13,490 nucleotides of DNA from Kiritimatiellia bacterium (GCA_017450425.1 JAFSUV010000030.1:1-13490); one strand, 5' to 3'; counted from the stretch's first letter, positions 1 to 8,003 are shown. Notes: generated by a model from the sequence alone, not told the origin. Program-made: numbers and translations.

Positions 1-58
1 GCGATGGGCCGCGCCGCGCCGCTTGCTCCATGAGCGTCGCCTGTCTGAGCGCCGCCAT
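1..58 (-). CDS. Possible 5' end of a coupled downstream gene (partial)
   Basis: Directly after the repeat-protein gene, the minus strand reads TGATG, so the stop of that gene shares bases with an ATG. The frame from this ATG stays open for 19 codons to the window edge and begins MAALRQATLM. A second in-frame ATG lies at 29-31. Stop/start overlaps of this kind usually mean translational coupling, but no Shine-Dalgarno is visible and the piece is too short to recognise. It could also be chance in GC-rich non-coding DNA. No function is assigned. Confidence 0.3.
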   Translation of the reverse strand, partial: MAALRQATLMEQAARRGPS

Positions 59-843
59 CAGAGCGAGACCCTCAGGAACGGGAGGAACGGGTACTCGGAA
101 GTCTCGCAGCAGTTTACGAGGCCGATCTGGACTCCGCGGAAACGCGCGGCGCCGTTGTAAACGCCGATTTGAAGGCCTTCGACCGAATCGGCGCCCGTGT
201 TCACGAGCCCGATCTGCACGCCCGAAAAACTCGTGCCGCGCATGTTTACCGCCGCCACCTGGACGCCGGAAAAATCGTCGGAAAGGTTCGAGAAAACCGC
301 CACCTGCGCGCCGCGCCCGCGGGCGGAGCGGTTCAATGCCGCGGCGAACTGGATGCCGGAAAAGGCGTCGGCCCAGTTCACGCCAATCGCGGCCTGTACG
401 CCGGCGCCGGGCGATTCCGGCGCGAGGCCGGCCACATTTGCGGCAAGCGCGATTTGCGCGCCGCGCATCGGCCCGGCGACCGCGTTTGCAAGCGAGAACT
501 GCACGCCTGTCGCCGCGCCGCGGGTGCGGCCGAACAGGAGCGCAATGTCAAGCCCCGACACATTGTGGTGCCTGGCCGCCAGCGCGAGGCGCAGCAGAGC
601 GACGTCGGTGTTCGGCCCGCCGAACTGCAGCGACGGCGAGATGCCGAGCGCGACGGCGAGGCGGTCTTCGCCTGAAGCGGGCCGGTACGGGGCGTCTTCG
701 GCGAAATAGTCCGCAAGGTCGCCAAGGACGGCCGGCGGCGCCTTTGCCGGATCCGCCGGCGCGCGCGACGGCGGCGGAGCGTCCGCCGCCAGGGAAGCGC
801 ACGCAAGGAAAGCGGAGAAAAGCGGGGCGAACAGGTTTTTCAT
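58..843 (-). CDS. Secreted LA_2272-type surface-repeat protein
   Basis: The 261-residue protein starts with a signal peptide: K3, a hydrophobic stretch over residues 4-18, and a likely signal peptidase I site after A20 (ASLAA then DAPPP). Cys15 gives only a poor lipobox. A Pro/Ala-rich linker (about 21-40) follows. From about residue 97 to 244 there are some ten imperfect 14-20 residue repeats built on G-(V/I/L/A)-Q-h-x-h-x-x-N, for example SGVQIGLVN, EGLQIGVYN and RGVQIGLVN. This matches the LA_2272 surface-repeat family first named from Leptospira; the function of that family is not established. The alternating pattern suggests stacked or barrel-forming beta strands at the cell surface, which is inference. 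The protein ends in a hydrophobic, Pro-containing tail (residues 251-261), a common ending for secreted beta proteins. No Shine-Dalgarno precedes the ATG, and the predicted leader is only about 17 nt. Confidence 0.8.
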   Translation of the reverse strand: MKNLFAPLFSAFLACASLAADAPPPSRAPADPAKAPPAVLGDLADYFAEDAPYRPASGEDRLAVALGISPSLQFGGPNTDVALLRLALAARHHNVSGLDIALLFGRTRGAATGVQFSLANAVAGPMRGAQIALAANVAGLAPESPGAGVQAAIGVNWADAFSGIQFAAALNRSARGRGAQVAVFSNLSDDFSGVQVAAVNMRGTSFSGVQIGLVNTGADSVEGLQIGVYNGAARFRGVQIGLVNCCETSEYPFLPFLRVSL

Positions 844-866
844 GGCAATCGTGTTTTCGCGGCTTG

Positions 867-895
867 ATTTTATATGCGCGGCGGAGCGCAGTCAA
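867..895 (-). promoter_or_regulatory. Sigma70-type promoter of the surface-repeat gene
   Basis: On the minus strand a TTGACT -35 box (890-895) is separated by 17 bp from a TAAAAT -10 box (867-872). Transcription would begin near 860, giving a leader of about 17 nt before the ATG at 843. Sequence match and spacing are both close to the sigma70 consensus; there is no experimental support. Confidence 0.65.
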
Positions 896-928
896 GAAAA
901 TTCCCGGTTTGACGCCGTGCAGCGCGGA

Positions 929-957
929 TTGAGGTATTCGCCGCGCTTTGATAGTAT
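929..957 (+). promoter_or_regulatory. Sigma70-type promoter of the debranching-enzyme gene
   Basis: TTGAGG (929-934), a 17-bp spacer and TAGTAT (952-957) make a plausible promoter, with a predicted start near 964 and a leader of about 65 nt to the ATG at 1029. It is divergent from the promoter of the surface-repeat gene; the two -35 boxes lie about 33 bp apart. A second TTGACA-like hexamer (968-973) has no matching -10 box. Confidence 0.55.
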
Positions 958-965
958 TCGCCGCG
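935..965 (+). repeat. Direct repeat spanning the debranching-enzyme promoter
   Basis: TATTCGCCGCG occurs at 935-945 and again at 955-965, an offset of exactly 20 bp or about two helical turns. Both copies continue similarly (CTTTGATA and TTTTTGACA). The first copy lies in the promoter spacer and the second runs from the -10 box to the predicted start, so a protein bound to both would block RNA polymerase. The operator role is inference. Confidence 0.5.
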
Positions 966-1028
966 TTTTTGACACCAACACATTGCCACGGCGCGCTCTC
1001 GCGGCGTCCTGGCGGGACAGCGGGGCAC

Positions 1029-4000
1029 ATGACCACTTTTACGCAATTTCCGGCACCGGGCGACCGACTCCTGTTCCTTGCGGGCGATGTCGCGACGTTT
1101 GAACTTTGCGCGCACGGCATCGTGCCGCCGGGGCGCGCCTTTCTCCGCACTAATGCCTGCGGCGCCGCAGTGCGCCGCCGCGAAACGATCGCGGCGATGG
1201 ATGCGGGGCGCGCCGCGCTTGCGCTCGATTGGGCCGACGTGCCGATGGAAAAGGTGAGCGGCGGGAATCCGGGGGAAACGCGCTGGCGCGTCCGCGTGCC
1301 GCTTCTCGACGCCGGGTGCTTCTGCGCCAAGGCGTGCTACATCCCGGACGGCGGGTGCGGCGTAGCGCTCTGGCCCGACGGGGCGGACACGAAAATCAAG
1401 GTTTCGCCGGCGTGGACTGCGGCCGCGTGTTCCATTTACTGCGCTTTTCCGCGGCAGTTCGAGCCGCGCCTCGCCGCAATGGAGCACAGCGCCGGCGACC
1501 CGCGGCAGGCGCTGGAACTCGAAGCGATGGGATGGACTGCGATACCGCCCGGCGGGACGCTCCGCGACCTGGAGGCGCGCCTCGACGAAATCGTCGCCGG
1601 GGAGGGCTTCCGCATCGTGCAGTTGCTGCCAGTCCACCCCGTGCCGACAACGTTTGCCCGCATGGGCAGGTTCGGTTCCCCGTTTGCCGGGACTGATTTT
1701 TTCGCCGTGGATCCTGCGCTCGCCCAGTTCGACGAATTCGCGACGCCTCTCGAGCAGTTCCGCGAGTTCGCCCGCGCGGTGCATTCGCGCGGCGCGAAGT
1801 TGTTCCTCGATTTGCCCGCAAACCACACCGGCTGGGCTTCGGCGCTGCAAAACCACCACCCGGAATGGTTCCGGCGCGAACCCGACGGCAGGTTTCACAG
1901 CCCCGGCGCATGGGGCGTGGTGTGGGCCGACCTCGTGGAGCTCGACCACGTCCGTCCGCGTCTGCGCGACTACCTTGCCTCGGTTTTCGAGTTCTGGTGC
2001 GATCAGGGCGTGGACGGCTTCCGGTGCGACGCCGGATACATGATACCGCCCGAAACCTGGCGCTACATCGTCGCGCGCGTCCGCAATCCGTTCCCAGATA
2101 CGGTGTTCCTGCTGGAGGGACTGGGCGGCAAACTTTCCGTCACGGACGCACTTCTCGGCGATGAAGGTCTCGACTGGGCCTATTCGGAGATTTTCCAGAC
2201 TTTCGACAGGTCCGACTTCGAGCGCTATCTGGGAGACGCGGAGGCGCGAAGCGCGTCGCTCGGGCCGCTCGTGCACTTTGCGGAGACTCACGACAACGCG
2301 CGTCTTGCCGCCCGTTCGCGCCGCTGGGCGAAAATGCGCACTGCGCTTTCGGCGCTGGCGTCGCGGCAGGGGTGCTGGGGCGTCACGTGCGGAGTGGAGT
2401 GGTTCGCCGACGAAAAGATCGACGTCCACGGTGCCGGCGCCATGCGCTGGGGCGCTGCGGAGAACCAGGTGCCCGGCATACGCCGCCTCAATTCCATTCT
2501 TGAGCGCCATCCCGCGTTCGGGCCGCGGGTGGAGGTGCGGATGATCCAGCGCGGTCCGGGCAACTCGCTGGCCATTTTGCGGAAAGCCGAAAACGGCATG
2601 GCACAGGCCCTTGTGCTTGTAAATCTCGACCCCGACAATCCGCAACCCGTCGCATGGTCCGGTTTCGACCCCGCAAGGGCCGAGAAGATTTTCGACACCG
2701 AAGCCGGCGAGTCTGACGCTGCCGCCATGCCGGGAGCGGACTCCACCGTGCTTGCGCCCGGCCGTGTCGTGTGTTTCGCCCGTATCTCCGGCGGGTCGCC
2801 GCAATGCGAGCCGGCCGGGGTTGAGGCCGGCGGCGAAGCCCTGCCCGAAGGGCGCCTCCCTGCGGCGGTTCGCGAGCAGACGCTCCGCGCCTGCGCACTG
2901 CGGCTGCATCGTCTGCTTTGCGGCGGGCTGCACCTTGCGGAGCGCGAAGATCCCGCCGCCATGGCCGAAGCGCTCGCGCGCGACCCGATTGCCGCGGCTC
3001 GGACGTTTGCGGGGCTGGGCGATCGCGAATATTTGCCGGTCACGACATGCCGTCTGCCGCGCGACTCTTCGAGGGTCGTGCCAGTGCCGCACGGAAACAT
3101 CGTTCTCGTGATGGCGGAAACCCCTTTCAAGATTCGGCATTGCGAATTTTCCGGCGGCGTTTTCTCGCCAACGGTGTTTTCGTTTCCGATGCTCGACGGG
3201 CGTCATGCGGCGTTTCTCGATTTCCGGGGGGTTGCATCCGACGCGCCCGTTCAAGCGGTGCTGGAGCTTGAAGGCGATCGCCTTCCAAGTCGCCTCGCCT
3301 TTCAGCTTTTGCCCGATGCGGCCGCGCTGCGTCCGCCGGAGACTACAGTCCGCCCGCCGCTGTTCCGCAGCGACAAGTCGCTCCTCGGCCTGCTCGTCAA
3401 CGGGCGCGGAGCGATGTCGCGGGCGCGCGCGGCGTTCGGCGAAATCGGGAGTCAATACGACGCGCTTCTTGCCGCCAATTTGGATCCGCACGTGCCGTGC
3501 GACCGCGTGGTCGCACTCGCGCGCTGCCGCGCCTGGATTGTCCACAACGGCTTTTCGACGCCTCTCGACGAGACATGCCAGACGTCTTTTTCGGCGCTGC
3601 CGGACCGTCTCCGCTGGCGCTTCGACGCTCCTGTCGGCTCCGGCCGGTTCGTGAAGGTGGAGGCCGTCCTGCGTCTTTTCAGGGGCGAAAACCGCATCGC
3701 GCTGGAGTTTTCGCGCATGGCGGCGACACAATGCGACGCGCGGATGCTCGCCGACGCCGAGGCCGTGCGGCTCGTCGTGCGCCCCGATGTCGAGGCGCGC
3801 TCCTTCCACGCCACGACCAAGGCGTTCACCGGCCCGGAACGCGATTTTCCCGCCGCAGTTTCGCCTCGCGACGACGGATTCCGCTTTTCGCCGCAAGGCC
3901 TTGCCTTCACGCTCGACACAACGATGGCGGGGGCGCGGTTCGTGCACGAGCCTGAATGGCACTACATGGTGCCGCATCCAGACGAAGCGGCGCGCGGGCA

Positions 4001-5330
4001 GGACGGCTCTGGCGACCTCTTTTCGCCCGGCTGGTTCGATTCCTCGCTGCGAGGCGGCGCTGCGGTCGCACTTGTCGCGGAGGCGGGCGCTCCTGGCGGC
4101 GCTGCGGCGCGCGCCACCCCGGACTTCGCCTCGAAATGCGGCACGGGCGGTTTTGACACGCTCGAATCCGCGCTGGCTCGGTCGCTCTGCGCCTTTTTCG
4201 CCATGCGCGACGACGCGCCTACGGTCATTGCCGGATTCCCGTGGTTCCTCGACTGGGGGCGCGACACCTTTATTGCGCTGCGCGGCGCGATTGCCGCCGG
4301 CATGGCGGATGAGGCCGCGATGGTGGCGCGGAAGTTCGCGGCGTTCGTCGATCGCGGCACTCTTCCGAACATGATTTGCGGCAACGATGCGTCCAACCGC
4401 GACACGTCGGATGCGCCGCTGTGGTTTTGCACCGTCGTCGCCGACTTGCGCGAGCGTGGTTTGAAGGATGCCGGCGACCTCGAAGATGCGGTGTTGGGCA
4501 TACTTCGCGGCTACCGCGCCGGTACGCCAAACGGGATCCGTGTGGACGCCGATTCCGGTCTCGTGTTTTCCCCGCCGCATTTTACGTGGATGGATACCAA
4601 CTACCCGGCCGGAACGCCGCGCGAGGGATACCCTGTCGAAATCCAGGCTTTGTGGATCAAGGCGCTCGGCCTTGCAGTGCAAATCGACCGCGGCGGCGGC
4701 TGGGCCACACTCCGGGAAAAGGCCGAAAAGTCGCTCGTGCGTTTCTTCAGGCCCTCCGGTCTCGGCTTCTTTTCGGACTGCCTTCACTCTCCGGGGGGCT
4801 TCCGGAAGGCGTGCGAATGCGTGGCGGACGACCATCTGCGCTGCAACCAGCTTTTCGCCGTGACGCTCGGCGCCATCGATCCCGCAGGCGAAGACGCGCG
4901 CGCCATCGTTTCTTCGTGCGAAGAGTTGCTCGTGCCTGGCGCCATCCGTACGCTCGCGCCGGGTCGCGTTTCGTTCGCTCTTCCGGTGCGCGGCGGCGAC
5001 GGCGGCCTTTTGAACGACCCCCTTTCGCCGTACTGGGGGCGGTATGAAGGCGATGAAGACACGCGCCGAAAACCCGCTTACCACAACGGCACGGCGTGGC
5101 CTTGGCCGTTCCCGTCGTACTGCGAAGCGCTGGCGCTCGTGTACGGCGACACCGCGCGCGCCGCCGCCCGTTCGCTTCTCGCCTCGGCGTTGCCGCTCCT
5201 CGAGCGCGGCTGCGTAGGGCACCTGCCGGAAATCGTCGATGGCGACGCCCCGCACACCGGTCGCGGCTGCGACGCGCAGGCGTGGAGCGCATCGGAGTTT
5301 TTGCGCGTGGCGATCGCGCTCGGCGCGTAG
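1029..5330 (+). CDS. Bifunctional glycogen debranching enzyme (GH13 + GH133 fusion)
   Basis: The 1433-residue protein probably debranches alpha-glucan by a 4-alpha-glucanotransferase or amylase-type activity in the N-terminal half and amylo-alpha-1,6-glucosidase in the C-terminal half. Roughly: a beta-rich N-terminal region (1-165), a GH13 barrel (about 170-500), a central beta-sandwich region (about 590-1000) and a GDE_C (alpha/alpha)6 barrel (about 1030-1430). The GH13 motifs are intact: DLPANH at 261-266, GFRCD with nucleophile D334, acid/base E363 in LLEG, and THD with stabiliser D422. GH133-like signatures are GFPWFLDWGRDT (from 1069), WMDTN (D1189), GYPVEIQALW (E1204) and AWSASE (E1423). 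The ATG at 1029 was chosen over an upstream TTG at 948 because similarity to enzyme begins after it and the TTG overlaps the promoter. There is only a weak GGGG before the start and no signal peptide, so the enzyme should be cytoplasmic. This order resembles eukaryotic debranching enzyme; substrate and exact N-terminal activity are inferred. Confidence 0.88.
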   Translation: MTTFTQFPAPGDRLLFLAGDVATFELCAHGIVPPGRAFLRTNACGAAVRRRETIAAMDAGRAALALDWADVPMEKVSGGNPGETRWRVRVPLLDAGCFCAKACYIPDGGCGVALWPDGADTKIKVSPAWTAAACSIYCAFPRQFEPRLAAMEHSAGDPRQALELEAMGWTAIPPGGTLRDLEARLDEIVAGEGFRIVQLLPVHPVPTTFARMGRFGSPFAGTDFFAVDPALAQFDEFATPLEQFREFARAVHSRGAKLFLDLPANHTGWASALQNHHPEWFRREPDGRFHSPGAWGVVWADLVELDHVRPRLRDYLASVFEFWCDQGVDGFRCDAGYMIPPETWRYIVARVRNPFPDTVFLLEGLGGKLSVTDALLGDEGLDWAYSEIFQTFDRSDFERYLGDAEARSASLGPLVHFAETHDNARLAARSRRWAKMRTALSALASRQGCWGVTCGVEWFADEKIDVHGAGAMRWGAAENQVPGIRRLNSILERHPAFGPRVEVRMIQRGPGNSLAILRKAENGMAQALVLVNLDPDNPQPVAWSGFDPARAEKIFDTEAGESDAAAMPGADSTVLAPGRVVCFARISGGSPQCEPAGVEAGGEALPEGRLPAAVREQTLRACALRLHRLLCGGLHLAEREDPAAMAEALARDPIAAARTFAGLGDREYLPVTTCRLPRDSSRVVPVPHGNIVLVMAETPFKIRHCEFSGGVFSPTVFSFPMLDGRHAAFLDFRGVASDAPVQAVLELEGDRLPSRLAFQLLPDAAALRPPETTVRPPLFRSDKSLLGLLVNGRGAMSRARAAFGEIGSQYDALLAANLDPHVPCDRVVALARCRAWIVHNGFSTPLDETCQTSFSALPDRLRWRFDAPVGSGRFVKVEAVLRLFRGENRIALEFSRMAATQCDARMLADAEAVRLVVRPDVEARSFHATTKAFTGPERDFPAAVSPRDDGFRFSPQGLAFTLDTTMAGARFVHEPEWHYMVPHPDEAARGQDGSGDLFSPGWFDSSLRGGAAVALVAEAGAPGGAAARATPDFASKCGTGGFDTLESALARSLCAFFAMRDDAPTVIAGFPWFLDWGRDTFIALRGAIAAGMADEAAMVARKFAAFVDRGTLPNMICGNDASNRDTSDAPLWFCTVVADLRERGLKDAGDLEDAVLGILRGYRAGTPNGIRVDADSGLVFSPPHFTWMDTNYPAGTPREGYPVEIQALWIKALGLAVQIDRGGGWATLREKAEKSLVRFFRPSGLGFFSDCLHSPGGFRKACECVADDHLRCNQLFAVTLGAIDPAGEDARAIVSSCEELLVPGAIRTLAPGRVSFALPVRGGDGGLLNDPLSPYWGRYEGDEDTRRKPAYHNGTAWPWPFPSYCEALALVYGDTARAAARSLLASALPLLERGCVGHLPEIVDGDAPHTGRGCDAQAWSASEFLRVAIALGA

Positions 5331-5346
5331 TCCGCGCCGGGCGCGC

Positions 5347-5370
5347 GCCGCGCGCACGGAGCGGCGCGGC
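5347..5370. terminator. Weak GC hairpin between convergent genes
   Basis: A perfect 7-bp inverted repeat (GCCGCGC at 5347-5353, GCGCGGC at 5364-5370) with a 10-nt loop fills the 39-bp gap between the convergent debranching-enzyme and pyrophosphorylase genes. Its right arm touches the TAG of the latter. No T-run follows on either strand, so it is at best a weak bidirectional terminator and could be chance in such GC-rich DNA. Confidence 0.25.
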
Positions 5371-6776
5371 TAGAGACTGAGCAGTATGACGCCCTCGGCG
5401 GGGATGCGGGGCGCGCCCGGAGCGGCAAGCGCGGCTTTGAGGGTGGCCGCGTCGGCGGCAAAGGCCGGGTCTATTTCCACGCGGCGCAGCGGGTAGCCTT
5501 GCGCGTCGGTCTCGATGCCGCAGCCTGCGGCGGCAAGCCAGCGTGCCCATTTGCGCGAAGGGTCGGCGGCGCACGTCGCGGGCGAATCCGCGCCTTCCGC
5601 GTTCTTGACCGGCGAAAATTCGCACTCCCGGTCGAATGCGATGCAAATCGGGTTCCTGGCGTCGCGAAGGGCGTCGAAAATGAACTTCTCGAATTTGTAG
5701 GCGTTCGGCGCCGCGGGTTTTACGGTGTTTCCGGCTTTGTCAACGTACGGCACTTTTTTGTGGGCGATGTGCAGCGGGAGGCCCGCCTCCGCTTCGCGCG
5801 CGAGGAACGGCACGGAAAAGACGTGGATTGCGACAGAGCCGTATTTGTAGAGCAATTCGCCGTCCGGCGCCCTGGCGCACTTCTCTTCGTCCGTAAGCTC
5901 CGTGTATTCCACGACTTGCGTTTTCCCGCCGCGCTCGACCACCACGCCAAGCCCTTCCTGCGGATCCCGCTTGGCGCAGACCTTTACGGAAAAATCCGAA
6001 TTGGCCGCGACATGGGCGCCGATAAATGCCGGGTCGGCGATTTCGACCATCGGATTATCGACTTGGAAGTAGAATACGGATACGATGCCGCGCGCCTGCA
6101 TGTCGGCAAGTGCGCCGCTGCGCTTCAGCGCCGCGAGCGTCCCGCCGTGGCCGTCCGGCCCGAAGAAAACGTGGTCTTTGCGGTCGAGGATGATTTTGCC
6201 ATCCGGTGAAAGCGCCGGCCACATCCCCTGCACGAAGAAGAACACGTCGTTTTCGTCGAGGCCGAAAAAGTGGTTTTCGCGGAAAAACGCGCGGGTGGCC
6301 GCGTCGTTTGTCTCGCTTGTCATGACGTAGAACGGCACGGATGCGCCGAACCGCTTCTTTAGCGCGAGGATTTTCCGCGCATGGAAGAAAAACAGCGGCG
6401 CGCGCGAAACCGGCCCCACCGGGTAGCACCCTTTCGGACCGTCGAAGCCGAGCCGCGAACCTTGGCCGCCCGCCACGACGAGCGCGGCGACGCGCCCCGC
6501 CCTGAGTTCCCGCTCGCCGCGCGCGACGGCGTTTTCCAGCGAAGCGCCTTCGAGCGCGACCACCGGCGCCGGCCGCATGCCGGCCTCGTTTTCGCCCGCC
6601 GTTTCCGAGTCTTTCGCGGCGAGTTTTGAGCGAAGAAGGTCAAGGTCGCCGAAGTCGATTTTTTCCAGTTGCGAAACGAGGGCGCCGCGCTCCGGTTCTC
6701 CGAGGTCGTCCCAAAAATCGAAAACATGGCCGTTGCCGCACCGCGAAAAGAGGTTTTTGAGTTTTTCCGTGTCCAT
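5370..6776 (-). CDS. UDP-sugar pyrophosphorylase, UDPGP type 1 / UAP1-like
   Basis: This 468-residue nucleotidyltransferase should join UTP and a sugar 1-phosphate to give a UDP-sugar and pyrophosphate. The nucleotide-binding signature is clear: GGQGSRLG at 103-110, then PKG at 114-116. Further family landmarks are GPDGHGG (207-212), VDNPM (239-243), EYTEL (290-294), NAYKFEKFIFD (358-368) and FSPVKN (387-392) with a conserved Lys at 391. Length and motif order fit the eukaryote-like UAP1/UGP family, which also occurs in PVC bacteria and Bacteroidetes, and not the GalU family. The substrate (GlcNAc-1-P, Glc-1-P or broader) cannot be read from sequence. The start follows an A-rich leader (six A residues directly before ATG) with no Shine-Dalgarno. 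It lies 54 bp downstream of the isomerase-like gene on the same strand with no promoter seen between, so the two are probably co-transcribed. Confidence 0.88.
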   Translation of the reverse strand: MDTEKLKNLFSRCGNGHVFDFWDDLGEPERGALVSQLEKIDFGDLDLLRSKLAAKDSETAGENEAGMRPAPVVALEGASLENAVARGERELRAGRVAALVVAGGQGSRLGFDGPKGCYPVGPVSRAPLFFFHARKILALKKRFGASVPFYVMTSETNDAATRAFFRENHFFGLDENDVFFFVQGMWPALSPDGKIILDRKDHVFFGPDGHGGTLAALKRSGALADMQARGIVSVFYFQVDNPMVEIADPAFIGAHVAANSDFSVKVCAKRDPQEGLGVVVERGGKTQVVEYTELTDEEKCARAPDGELLYKYGSVAIHVFSVPFLAREAEAGLPLHIAHKKVPYVDKAGNTVKPAAPNAYKFEKFIFDALRDARNPICIAFDRECEFSPVKNAEGADSPATCAADPSRKWARWLAAAGCGIETDAQGYPLRRVEIDPAFAADAATLKAALAAPGAPRIPAEGVILLSL

Positions 6777-6830
6777 TTTTTTGTTCTGTCGTGTTGTCTT
6801 CGGGCCGAATCCGGCAGGATGTCGTCGGCT

Positions 6831-7754
6831 TCAGTCCGCAAATCGTCCGACGAGCGTTTTCAGAGACTCCACCTGGCTGCGGGGAGTGAACGGATTGTCG
6901 GGATTGACGCTTGCTTCGTTCTGTAGCTGCATGAGACGCGGCGCCGAAAGAAGGCGCGGAATCTCGGCCGCCCAGTCCGTGAGACCGCGCGGGTCGGTCG
7001 GCAGCCAGTGGCGGTCGCGGACGCGATCGTTGGTGTGGAGGTGGCAGGTGACTATGTGCGGCAAAAGCGCGCCGAGGTAGTCCCCGGTGTCGCTCCACTC
7101 CCGAGGCCCGTCGGGAAAACCGTTGTTCTTCCACGACGTGCGGCCGCACTGCTCCGGGATGTCGGGCGAATCCGAGCGCGAGAGCTGCGCGTGGCCGCTG
7201 TCCCAGCAGATGCCGAGCCACGGGGTCTTGAAGCGGTCGATTGCGTCGAGAAGCATCGGAGCCGTGTTGTTCGGATCCCAGATGTTTTCGATGCATACCA
7301 CGCAGCGGTTGGCCTCGGCCGCCGGAAGTATCCGATCGAGCGCCCGGAGGGCGTTTTCGTGGAGAGTCGTGGCGTCCTTGCAGTACTCCGTCGGCCGTCC
7401 GACGTGGATGGTGCACGATCCGACTCCGAATTCGGCGCAAATGGCGAGACATTGTCTGTGCATGGCGACCATTGCGCCAAAGGCTTCCGGCACCGGGCAC
7501 GAAAGGTCGCAAAGCGGGCCGTACGGCGCATGGGCGTCGATAAACCGCATTCCGGTCTGCGCGAGGGCGCGTTTCCAGCGCAAAAACTCGTCGGGATTCG
7601 CCGCCATCGCCTGAAAATGCGAAGGATTCAGCACCACTCCGTCCGCCCCCGCTTCGGCGAACTCGGCGAGAACCGCTCCTTGGACACGTTTGTCGTAGGC
7701 GTTGAAAGGCCAGAAATGGGTCAATGGCAGGCGGCGGCTCTTGTCGGCATTCAT
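6831..7754 (-). CDS. Sugar phosphate isomerase/epimerase-like TIM-barrel protein
   Basis: The 307-residue protein belongs to the xylose isomerase-like/AP endonuclease 2 TIM-barrel superfamily, whose sugar-acting members isomerise or epimerise keto and aldo sugars with a divalent metal. Barrel-lining landmarks are DAHAPYG (73-79), TIHVGRP (115-121), CIENIW with metal-ligand candidate E156, ICWDSGHA with D185 and H188, CHLHTND (237-243) and QNEAS with E280. These make a complete metal site likely. The substrate is unknown; the family also includes inositol-catabolism, tagatose and hydroxypyruvate enzymes. I chose the ATG at 7754 (MNADKSRRL) because the 30 codons above it, from 7844, overlap the promoter and show no family similarity. 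No signal peptide or Shine-Dalgarno is seen. It is the first gene of a probable two-gene unit with the UDP-sugar pyrophosphorylase. Confidence 0.82.
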   Translation of the reverse strand: MNADKSRRLPLTHFWPFNAYDKRVQGAVLAEFAEAGADGVVLNPSHFQAMAANPDEFLRWKRALAQTGMRFIDAHAPYGPLCDLSCPVPEAFGAMVAMHRQCLAICAEFGVGSCTIHVGRPTEYCKDATTLHENALRALDRILPAAEANRCVVCIENIWDPNNTAPMLLDAIDRFKTPWLGICWDSGHAQLSRSDSPDIPEQCGRTSWKNNGFPDGPREWSDTGDYLGALLPHIVTCHLHTNDRVRDRHWLPTDPRGLTDWAAEIPRLLSAPRLMQLQNEASVNPDNPFTPRSQVESLKTLVGRFAD

Positions 7755-7832
7755 TGAAAGACTTTGAAGGCGGTGGAAACGTGCAACCCCACAGATGCCG
7801 CAAGGCGCGACAACGTGTTGGCGTTGGCGCGA

Positions 7833-7861
7833 AAAGTAGCACACGGCGAGTCGCCAGTCAA
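7833..7861 (-). promoter_or_regulatory. Sigma70-type promoter of the isomerase-pyrophosphorylase unit
   Basis: On the minus strand TTGACT (7856-7861), a 17-bp spacer and TACTTT (7833-7838) form a promoter with the same -35 hexamer as the surface-repeat gene. The predicted start near 7826 leaves a leader of about 70 nt before the ATG at 7754. An 11-bp palindrome, GGCGAGTCGCC (7845-7855), sits inside the spacer directly against the -35 box and could be an operator half; that role is inference. Confidence 0.55.
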
Positions 7862-7950
7862 CCGCCGATTCGGAAGAGGCTTGTCAGCAAAAATTTGAGA
7901 ACCCATGCACAGGCAAGCCCCTCGATTCTCCCCGACCCTCGTCGATCTTT

Positions 7951-8003
7951 CCCGATTCTCGGGCGTTTCGTGGAAACGCCCCTACCGGAAAAGGCTGGTA
8001 GGG
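7951..8003. repeat. Three stacked, overlapping inverted repeats
   Basis: Three hairpins follow each other. The first is CCCGA-ttc-TCGGG (7951-7963). The second is a perfect 9-bp stem, GGGCGTTTC (7961-7969) with GAAACGCCC (7973-7981) around a GTG loop. The third is CCCTACC (7980-7986) with GGTAGGG (7997-8003) around a 10-nt loop; it can extend outward to 7977-8006 past one mismatch, which is a G-U pair on the minus strand. Neighbouring hairpins share bases, so they are mutually exclusive as RNA. The GTAGGGGCG core resembles REP-like elements I recall from other bacteria. Confidence 0.6.

Noticed and set aside
30..932. Plus-strand 300-codon frame opposite the surface-repeat gene
   Set aside because: Arg-rich, no domain, and it runs through the promoters. 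The minus strand shows a signal peptide and regular repeats instead.
948..1028. Upstream TTG start for the debranching enzyme
   Set aside because: The added 27 residues overlap the -10 box and direct repeat, show no enzyme-like sequence, and the ATG at 1029 is a better start.
870..5357. A 1495-codon antisense open frame across the debranching enzyme
   Set aside because: It is codon-aligned with the real gene, so it stays open only because TTA, CTA and TCA are not used. The product is Arg/His/Ala-rich with no domain, while the sense strand carries intact GH13 and GH133 motifs.
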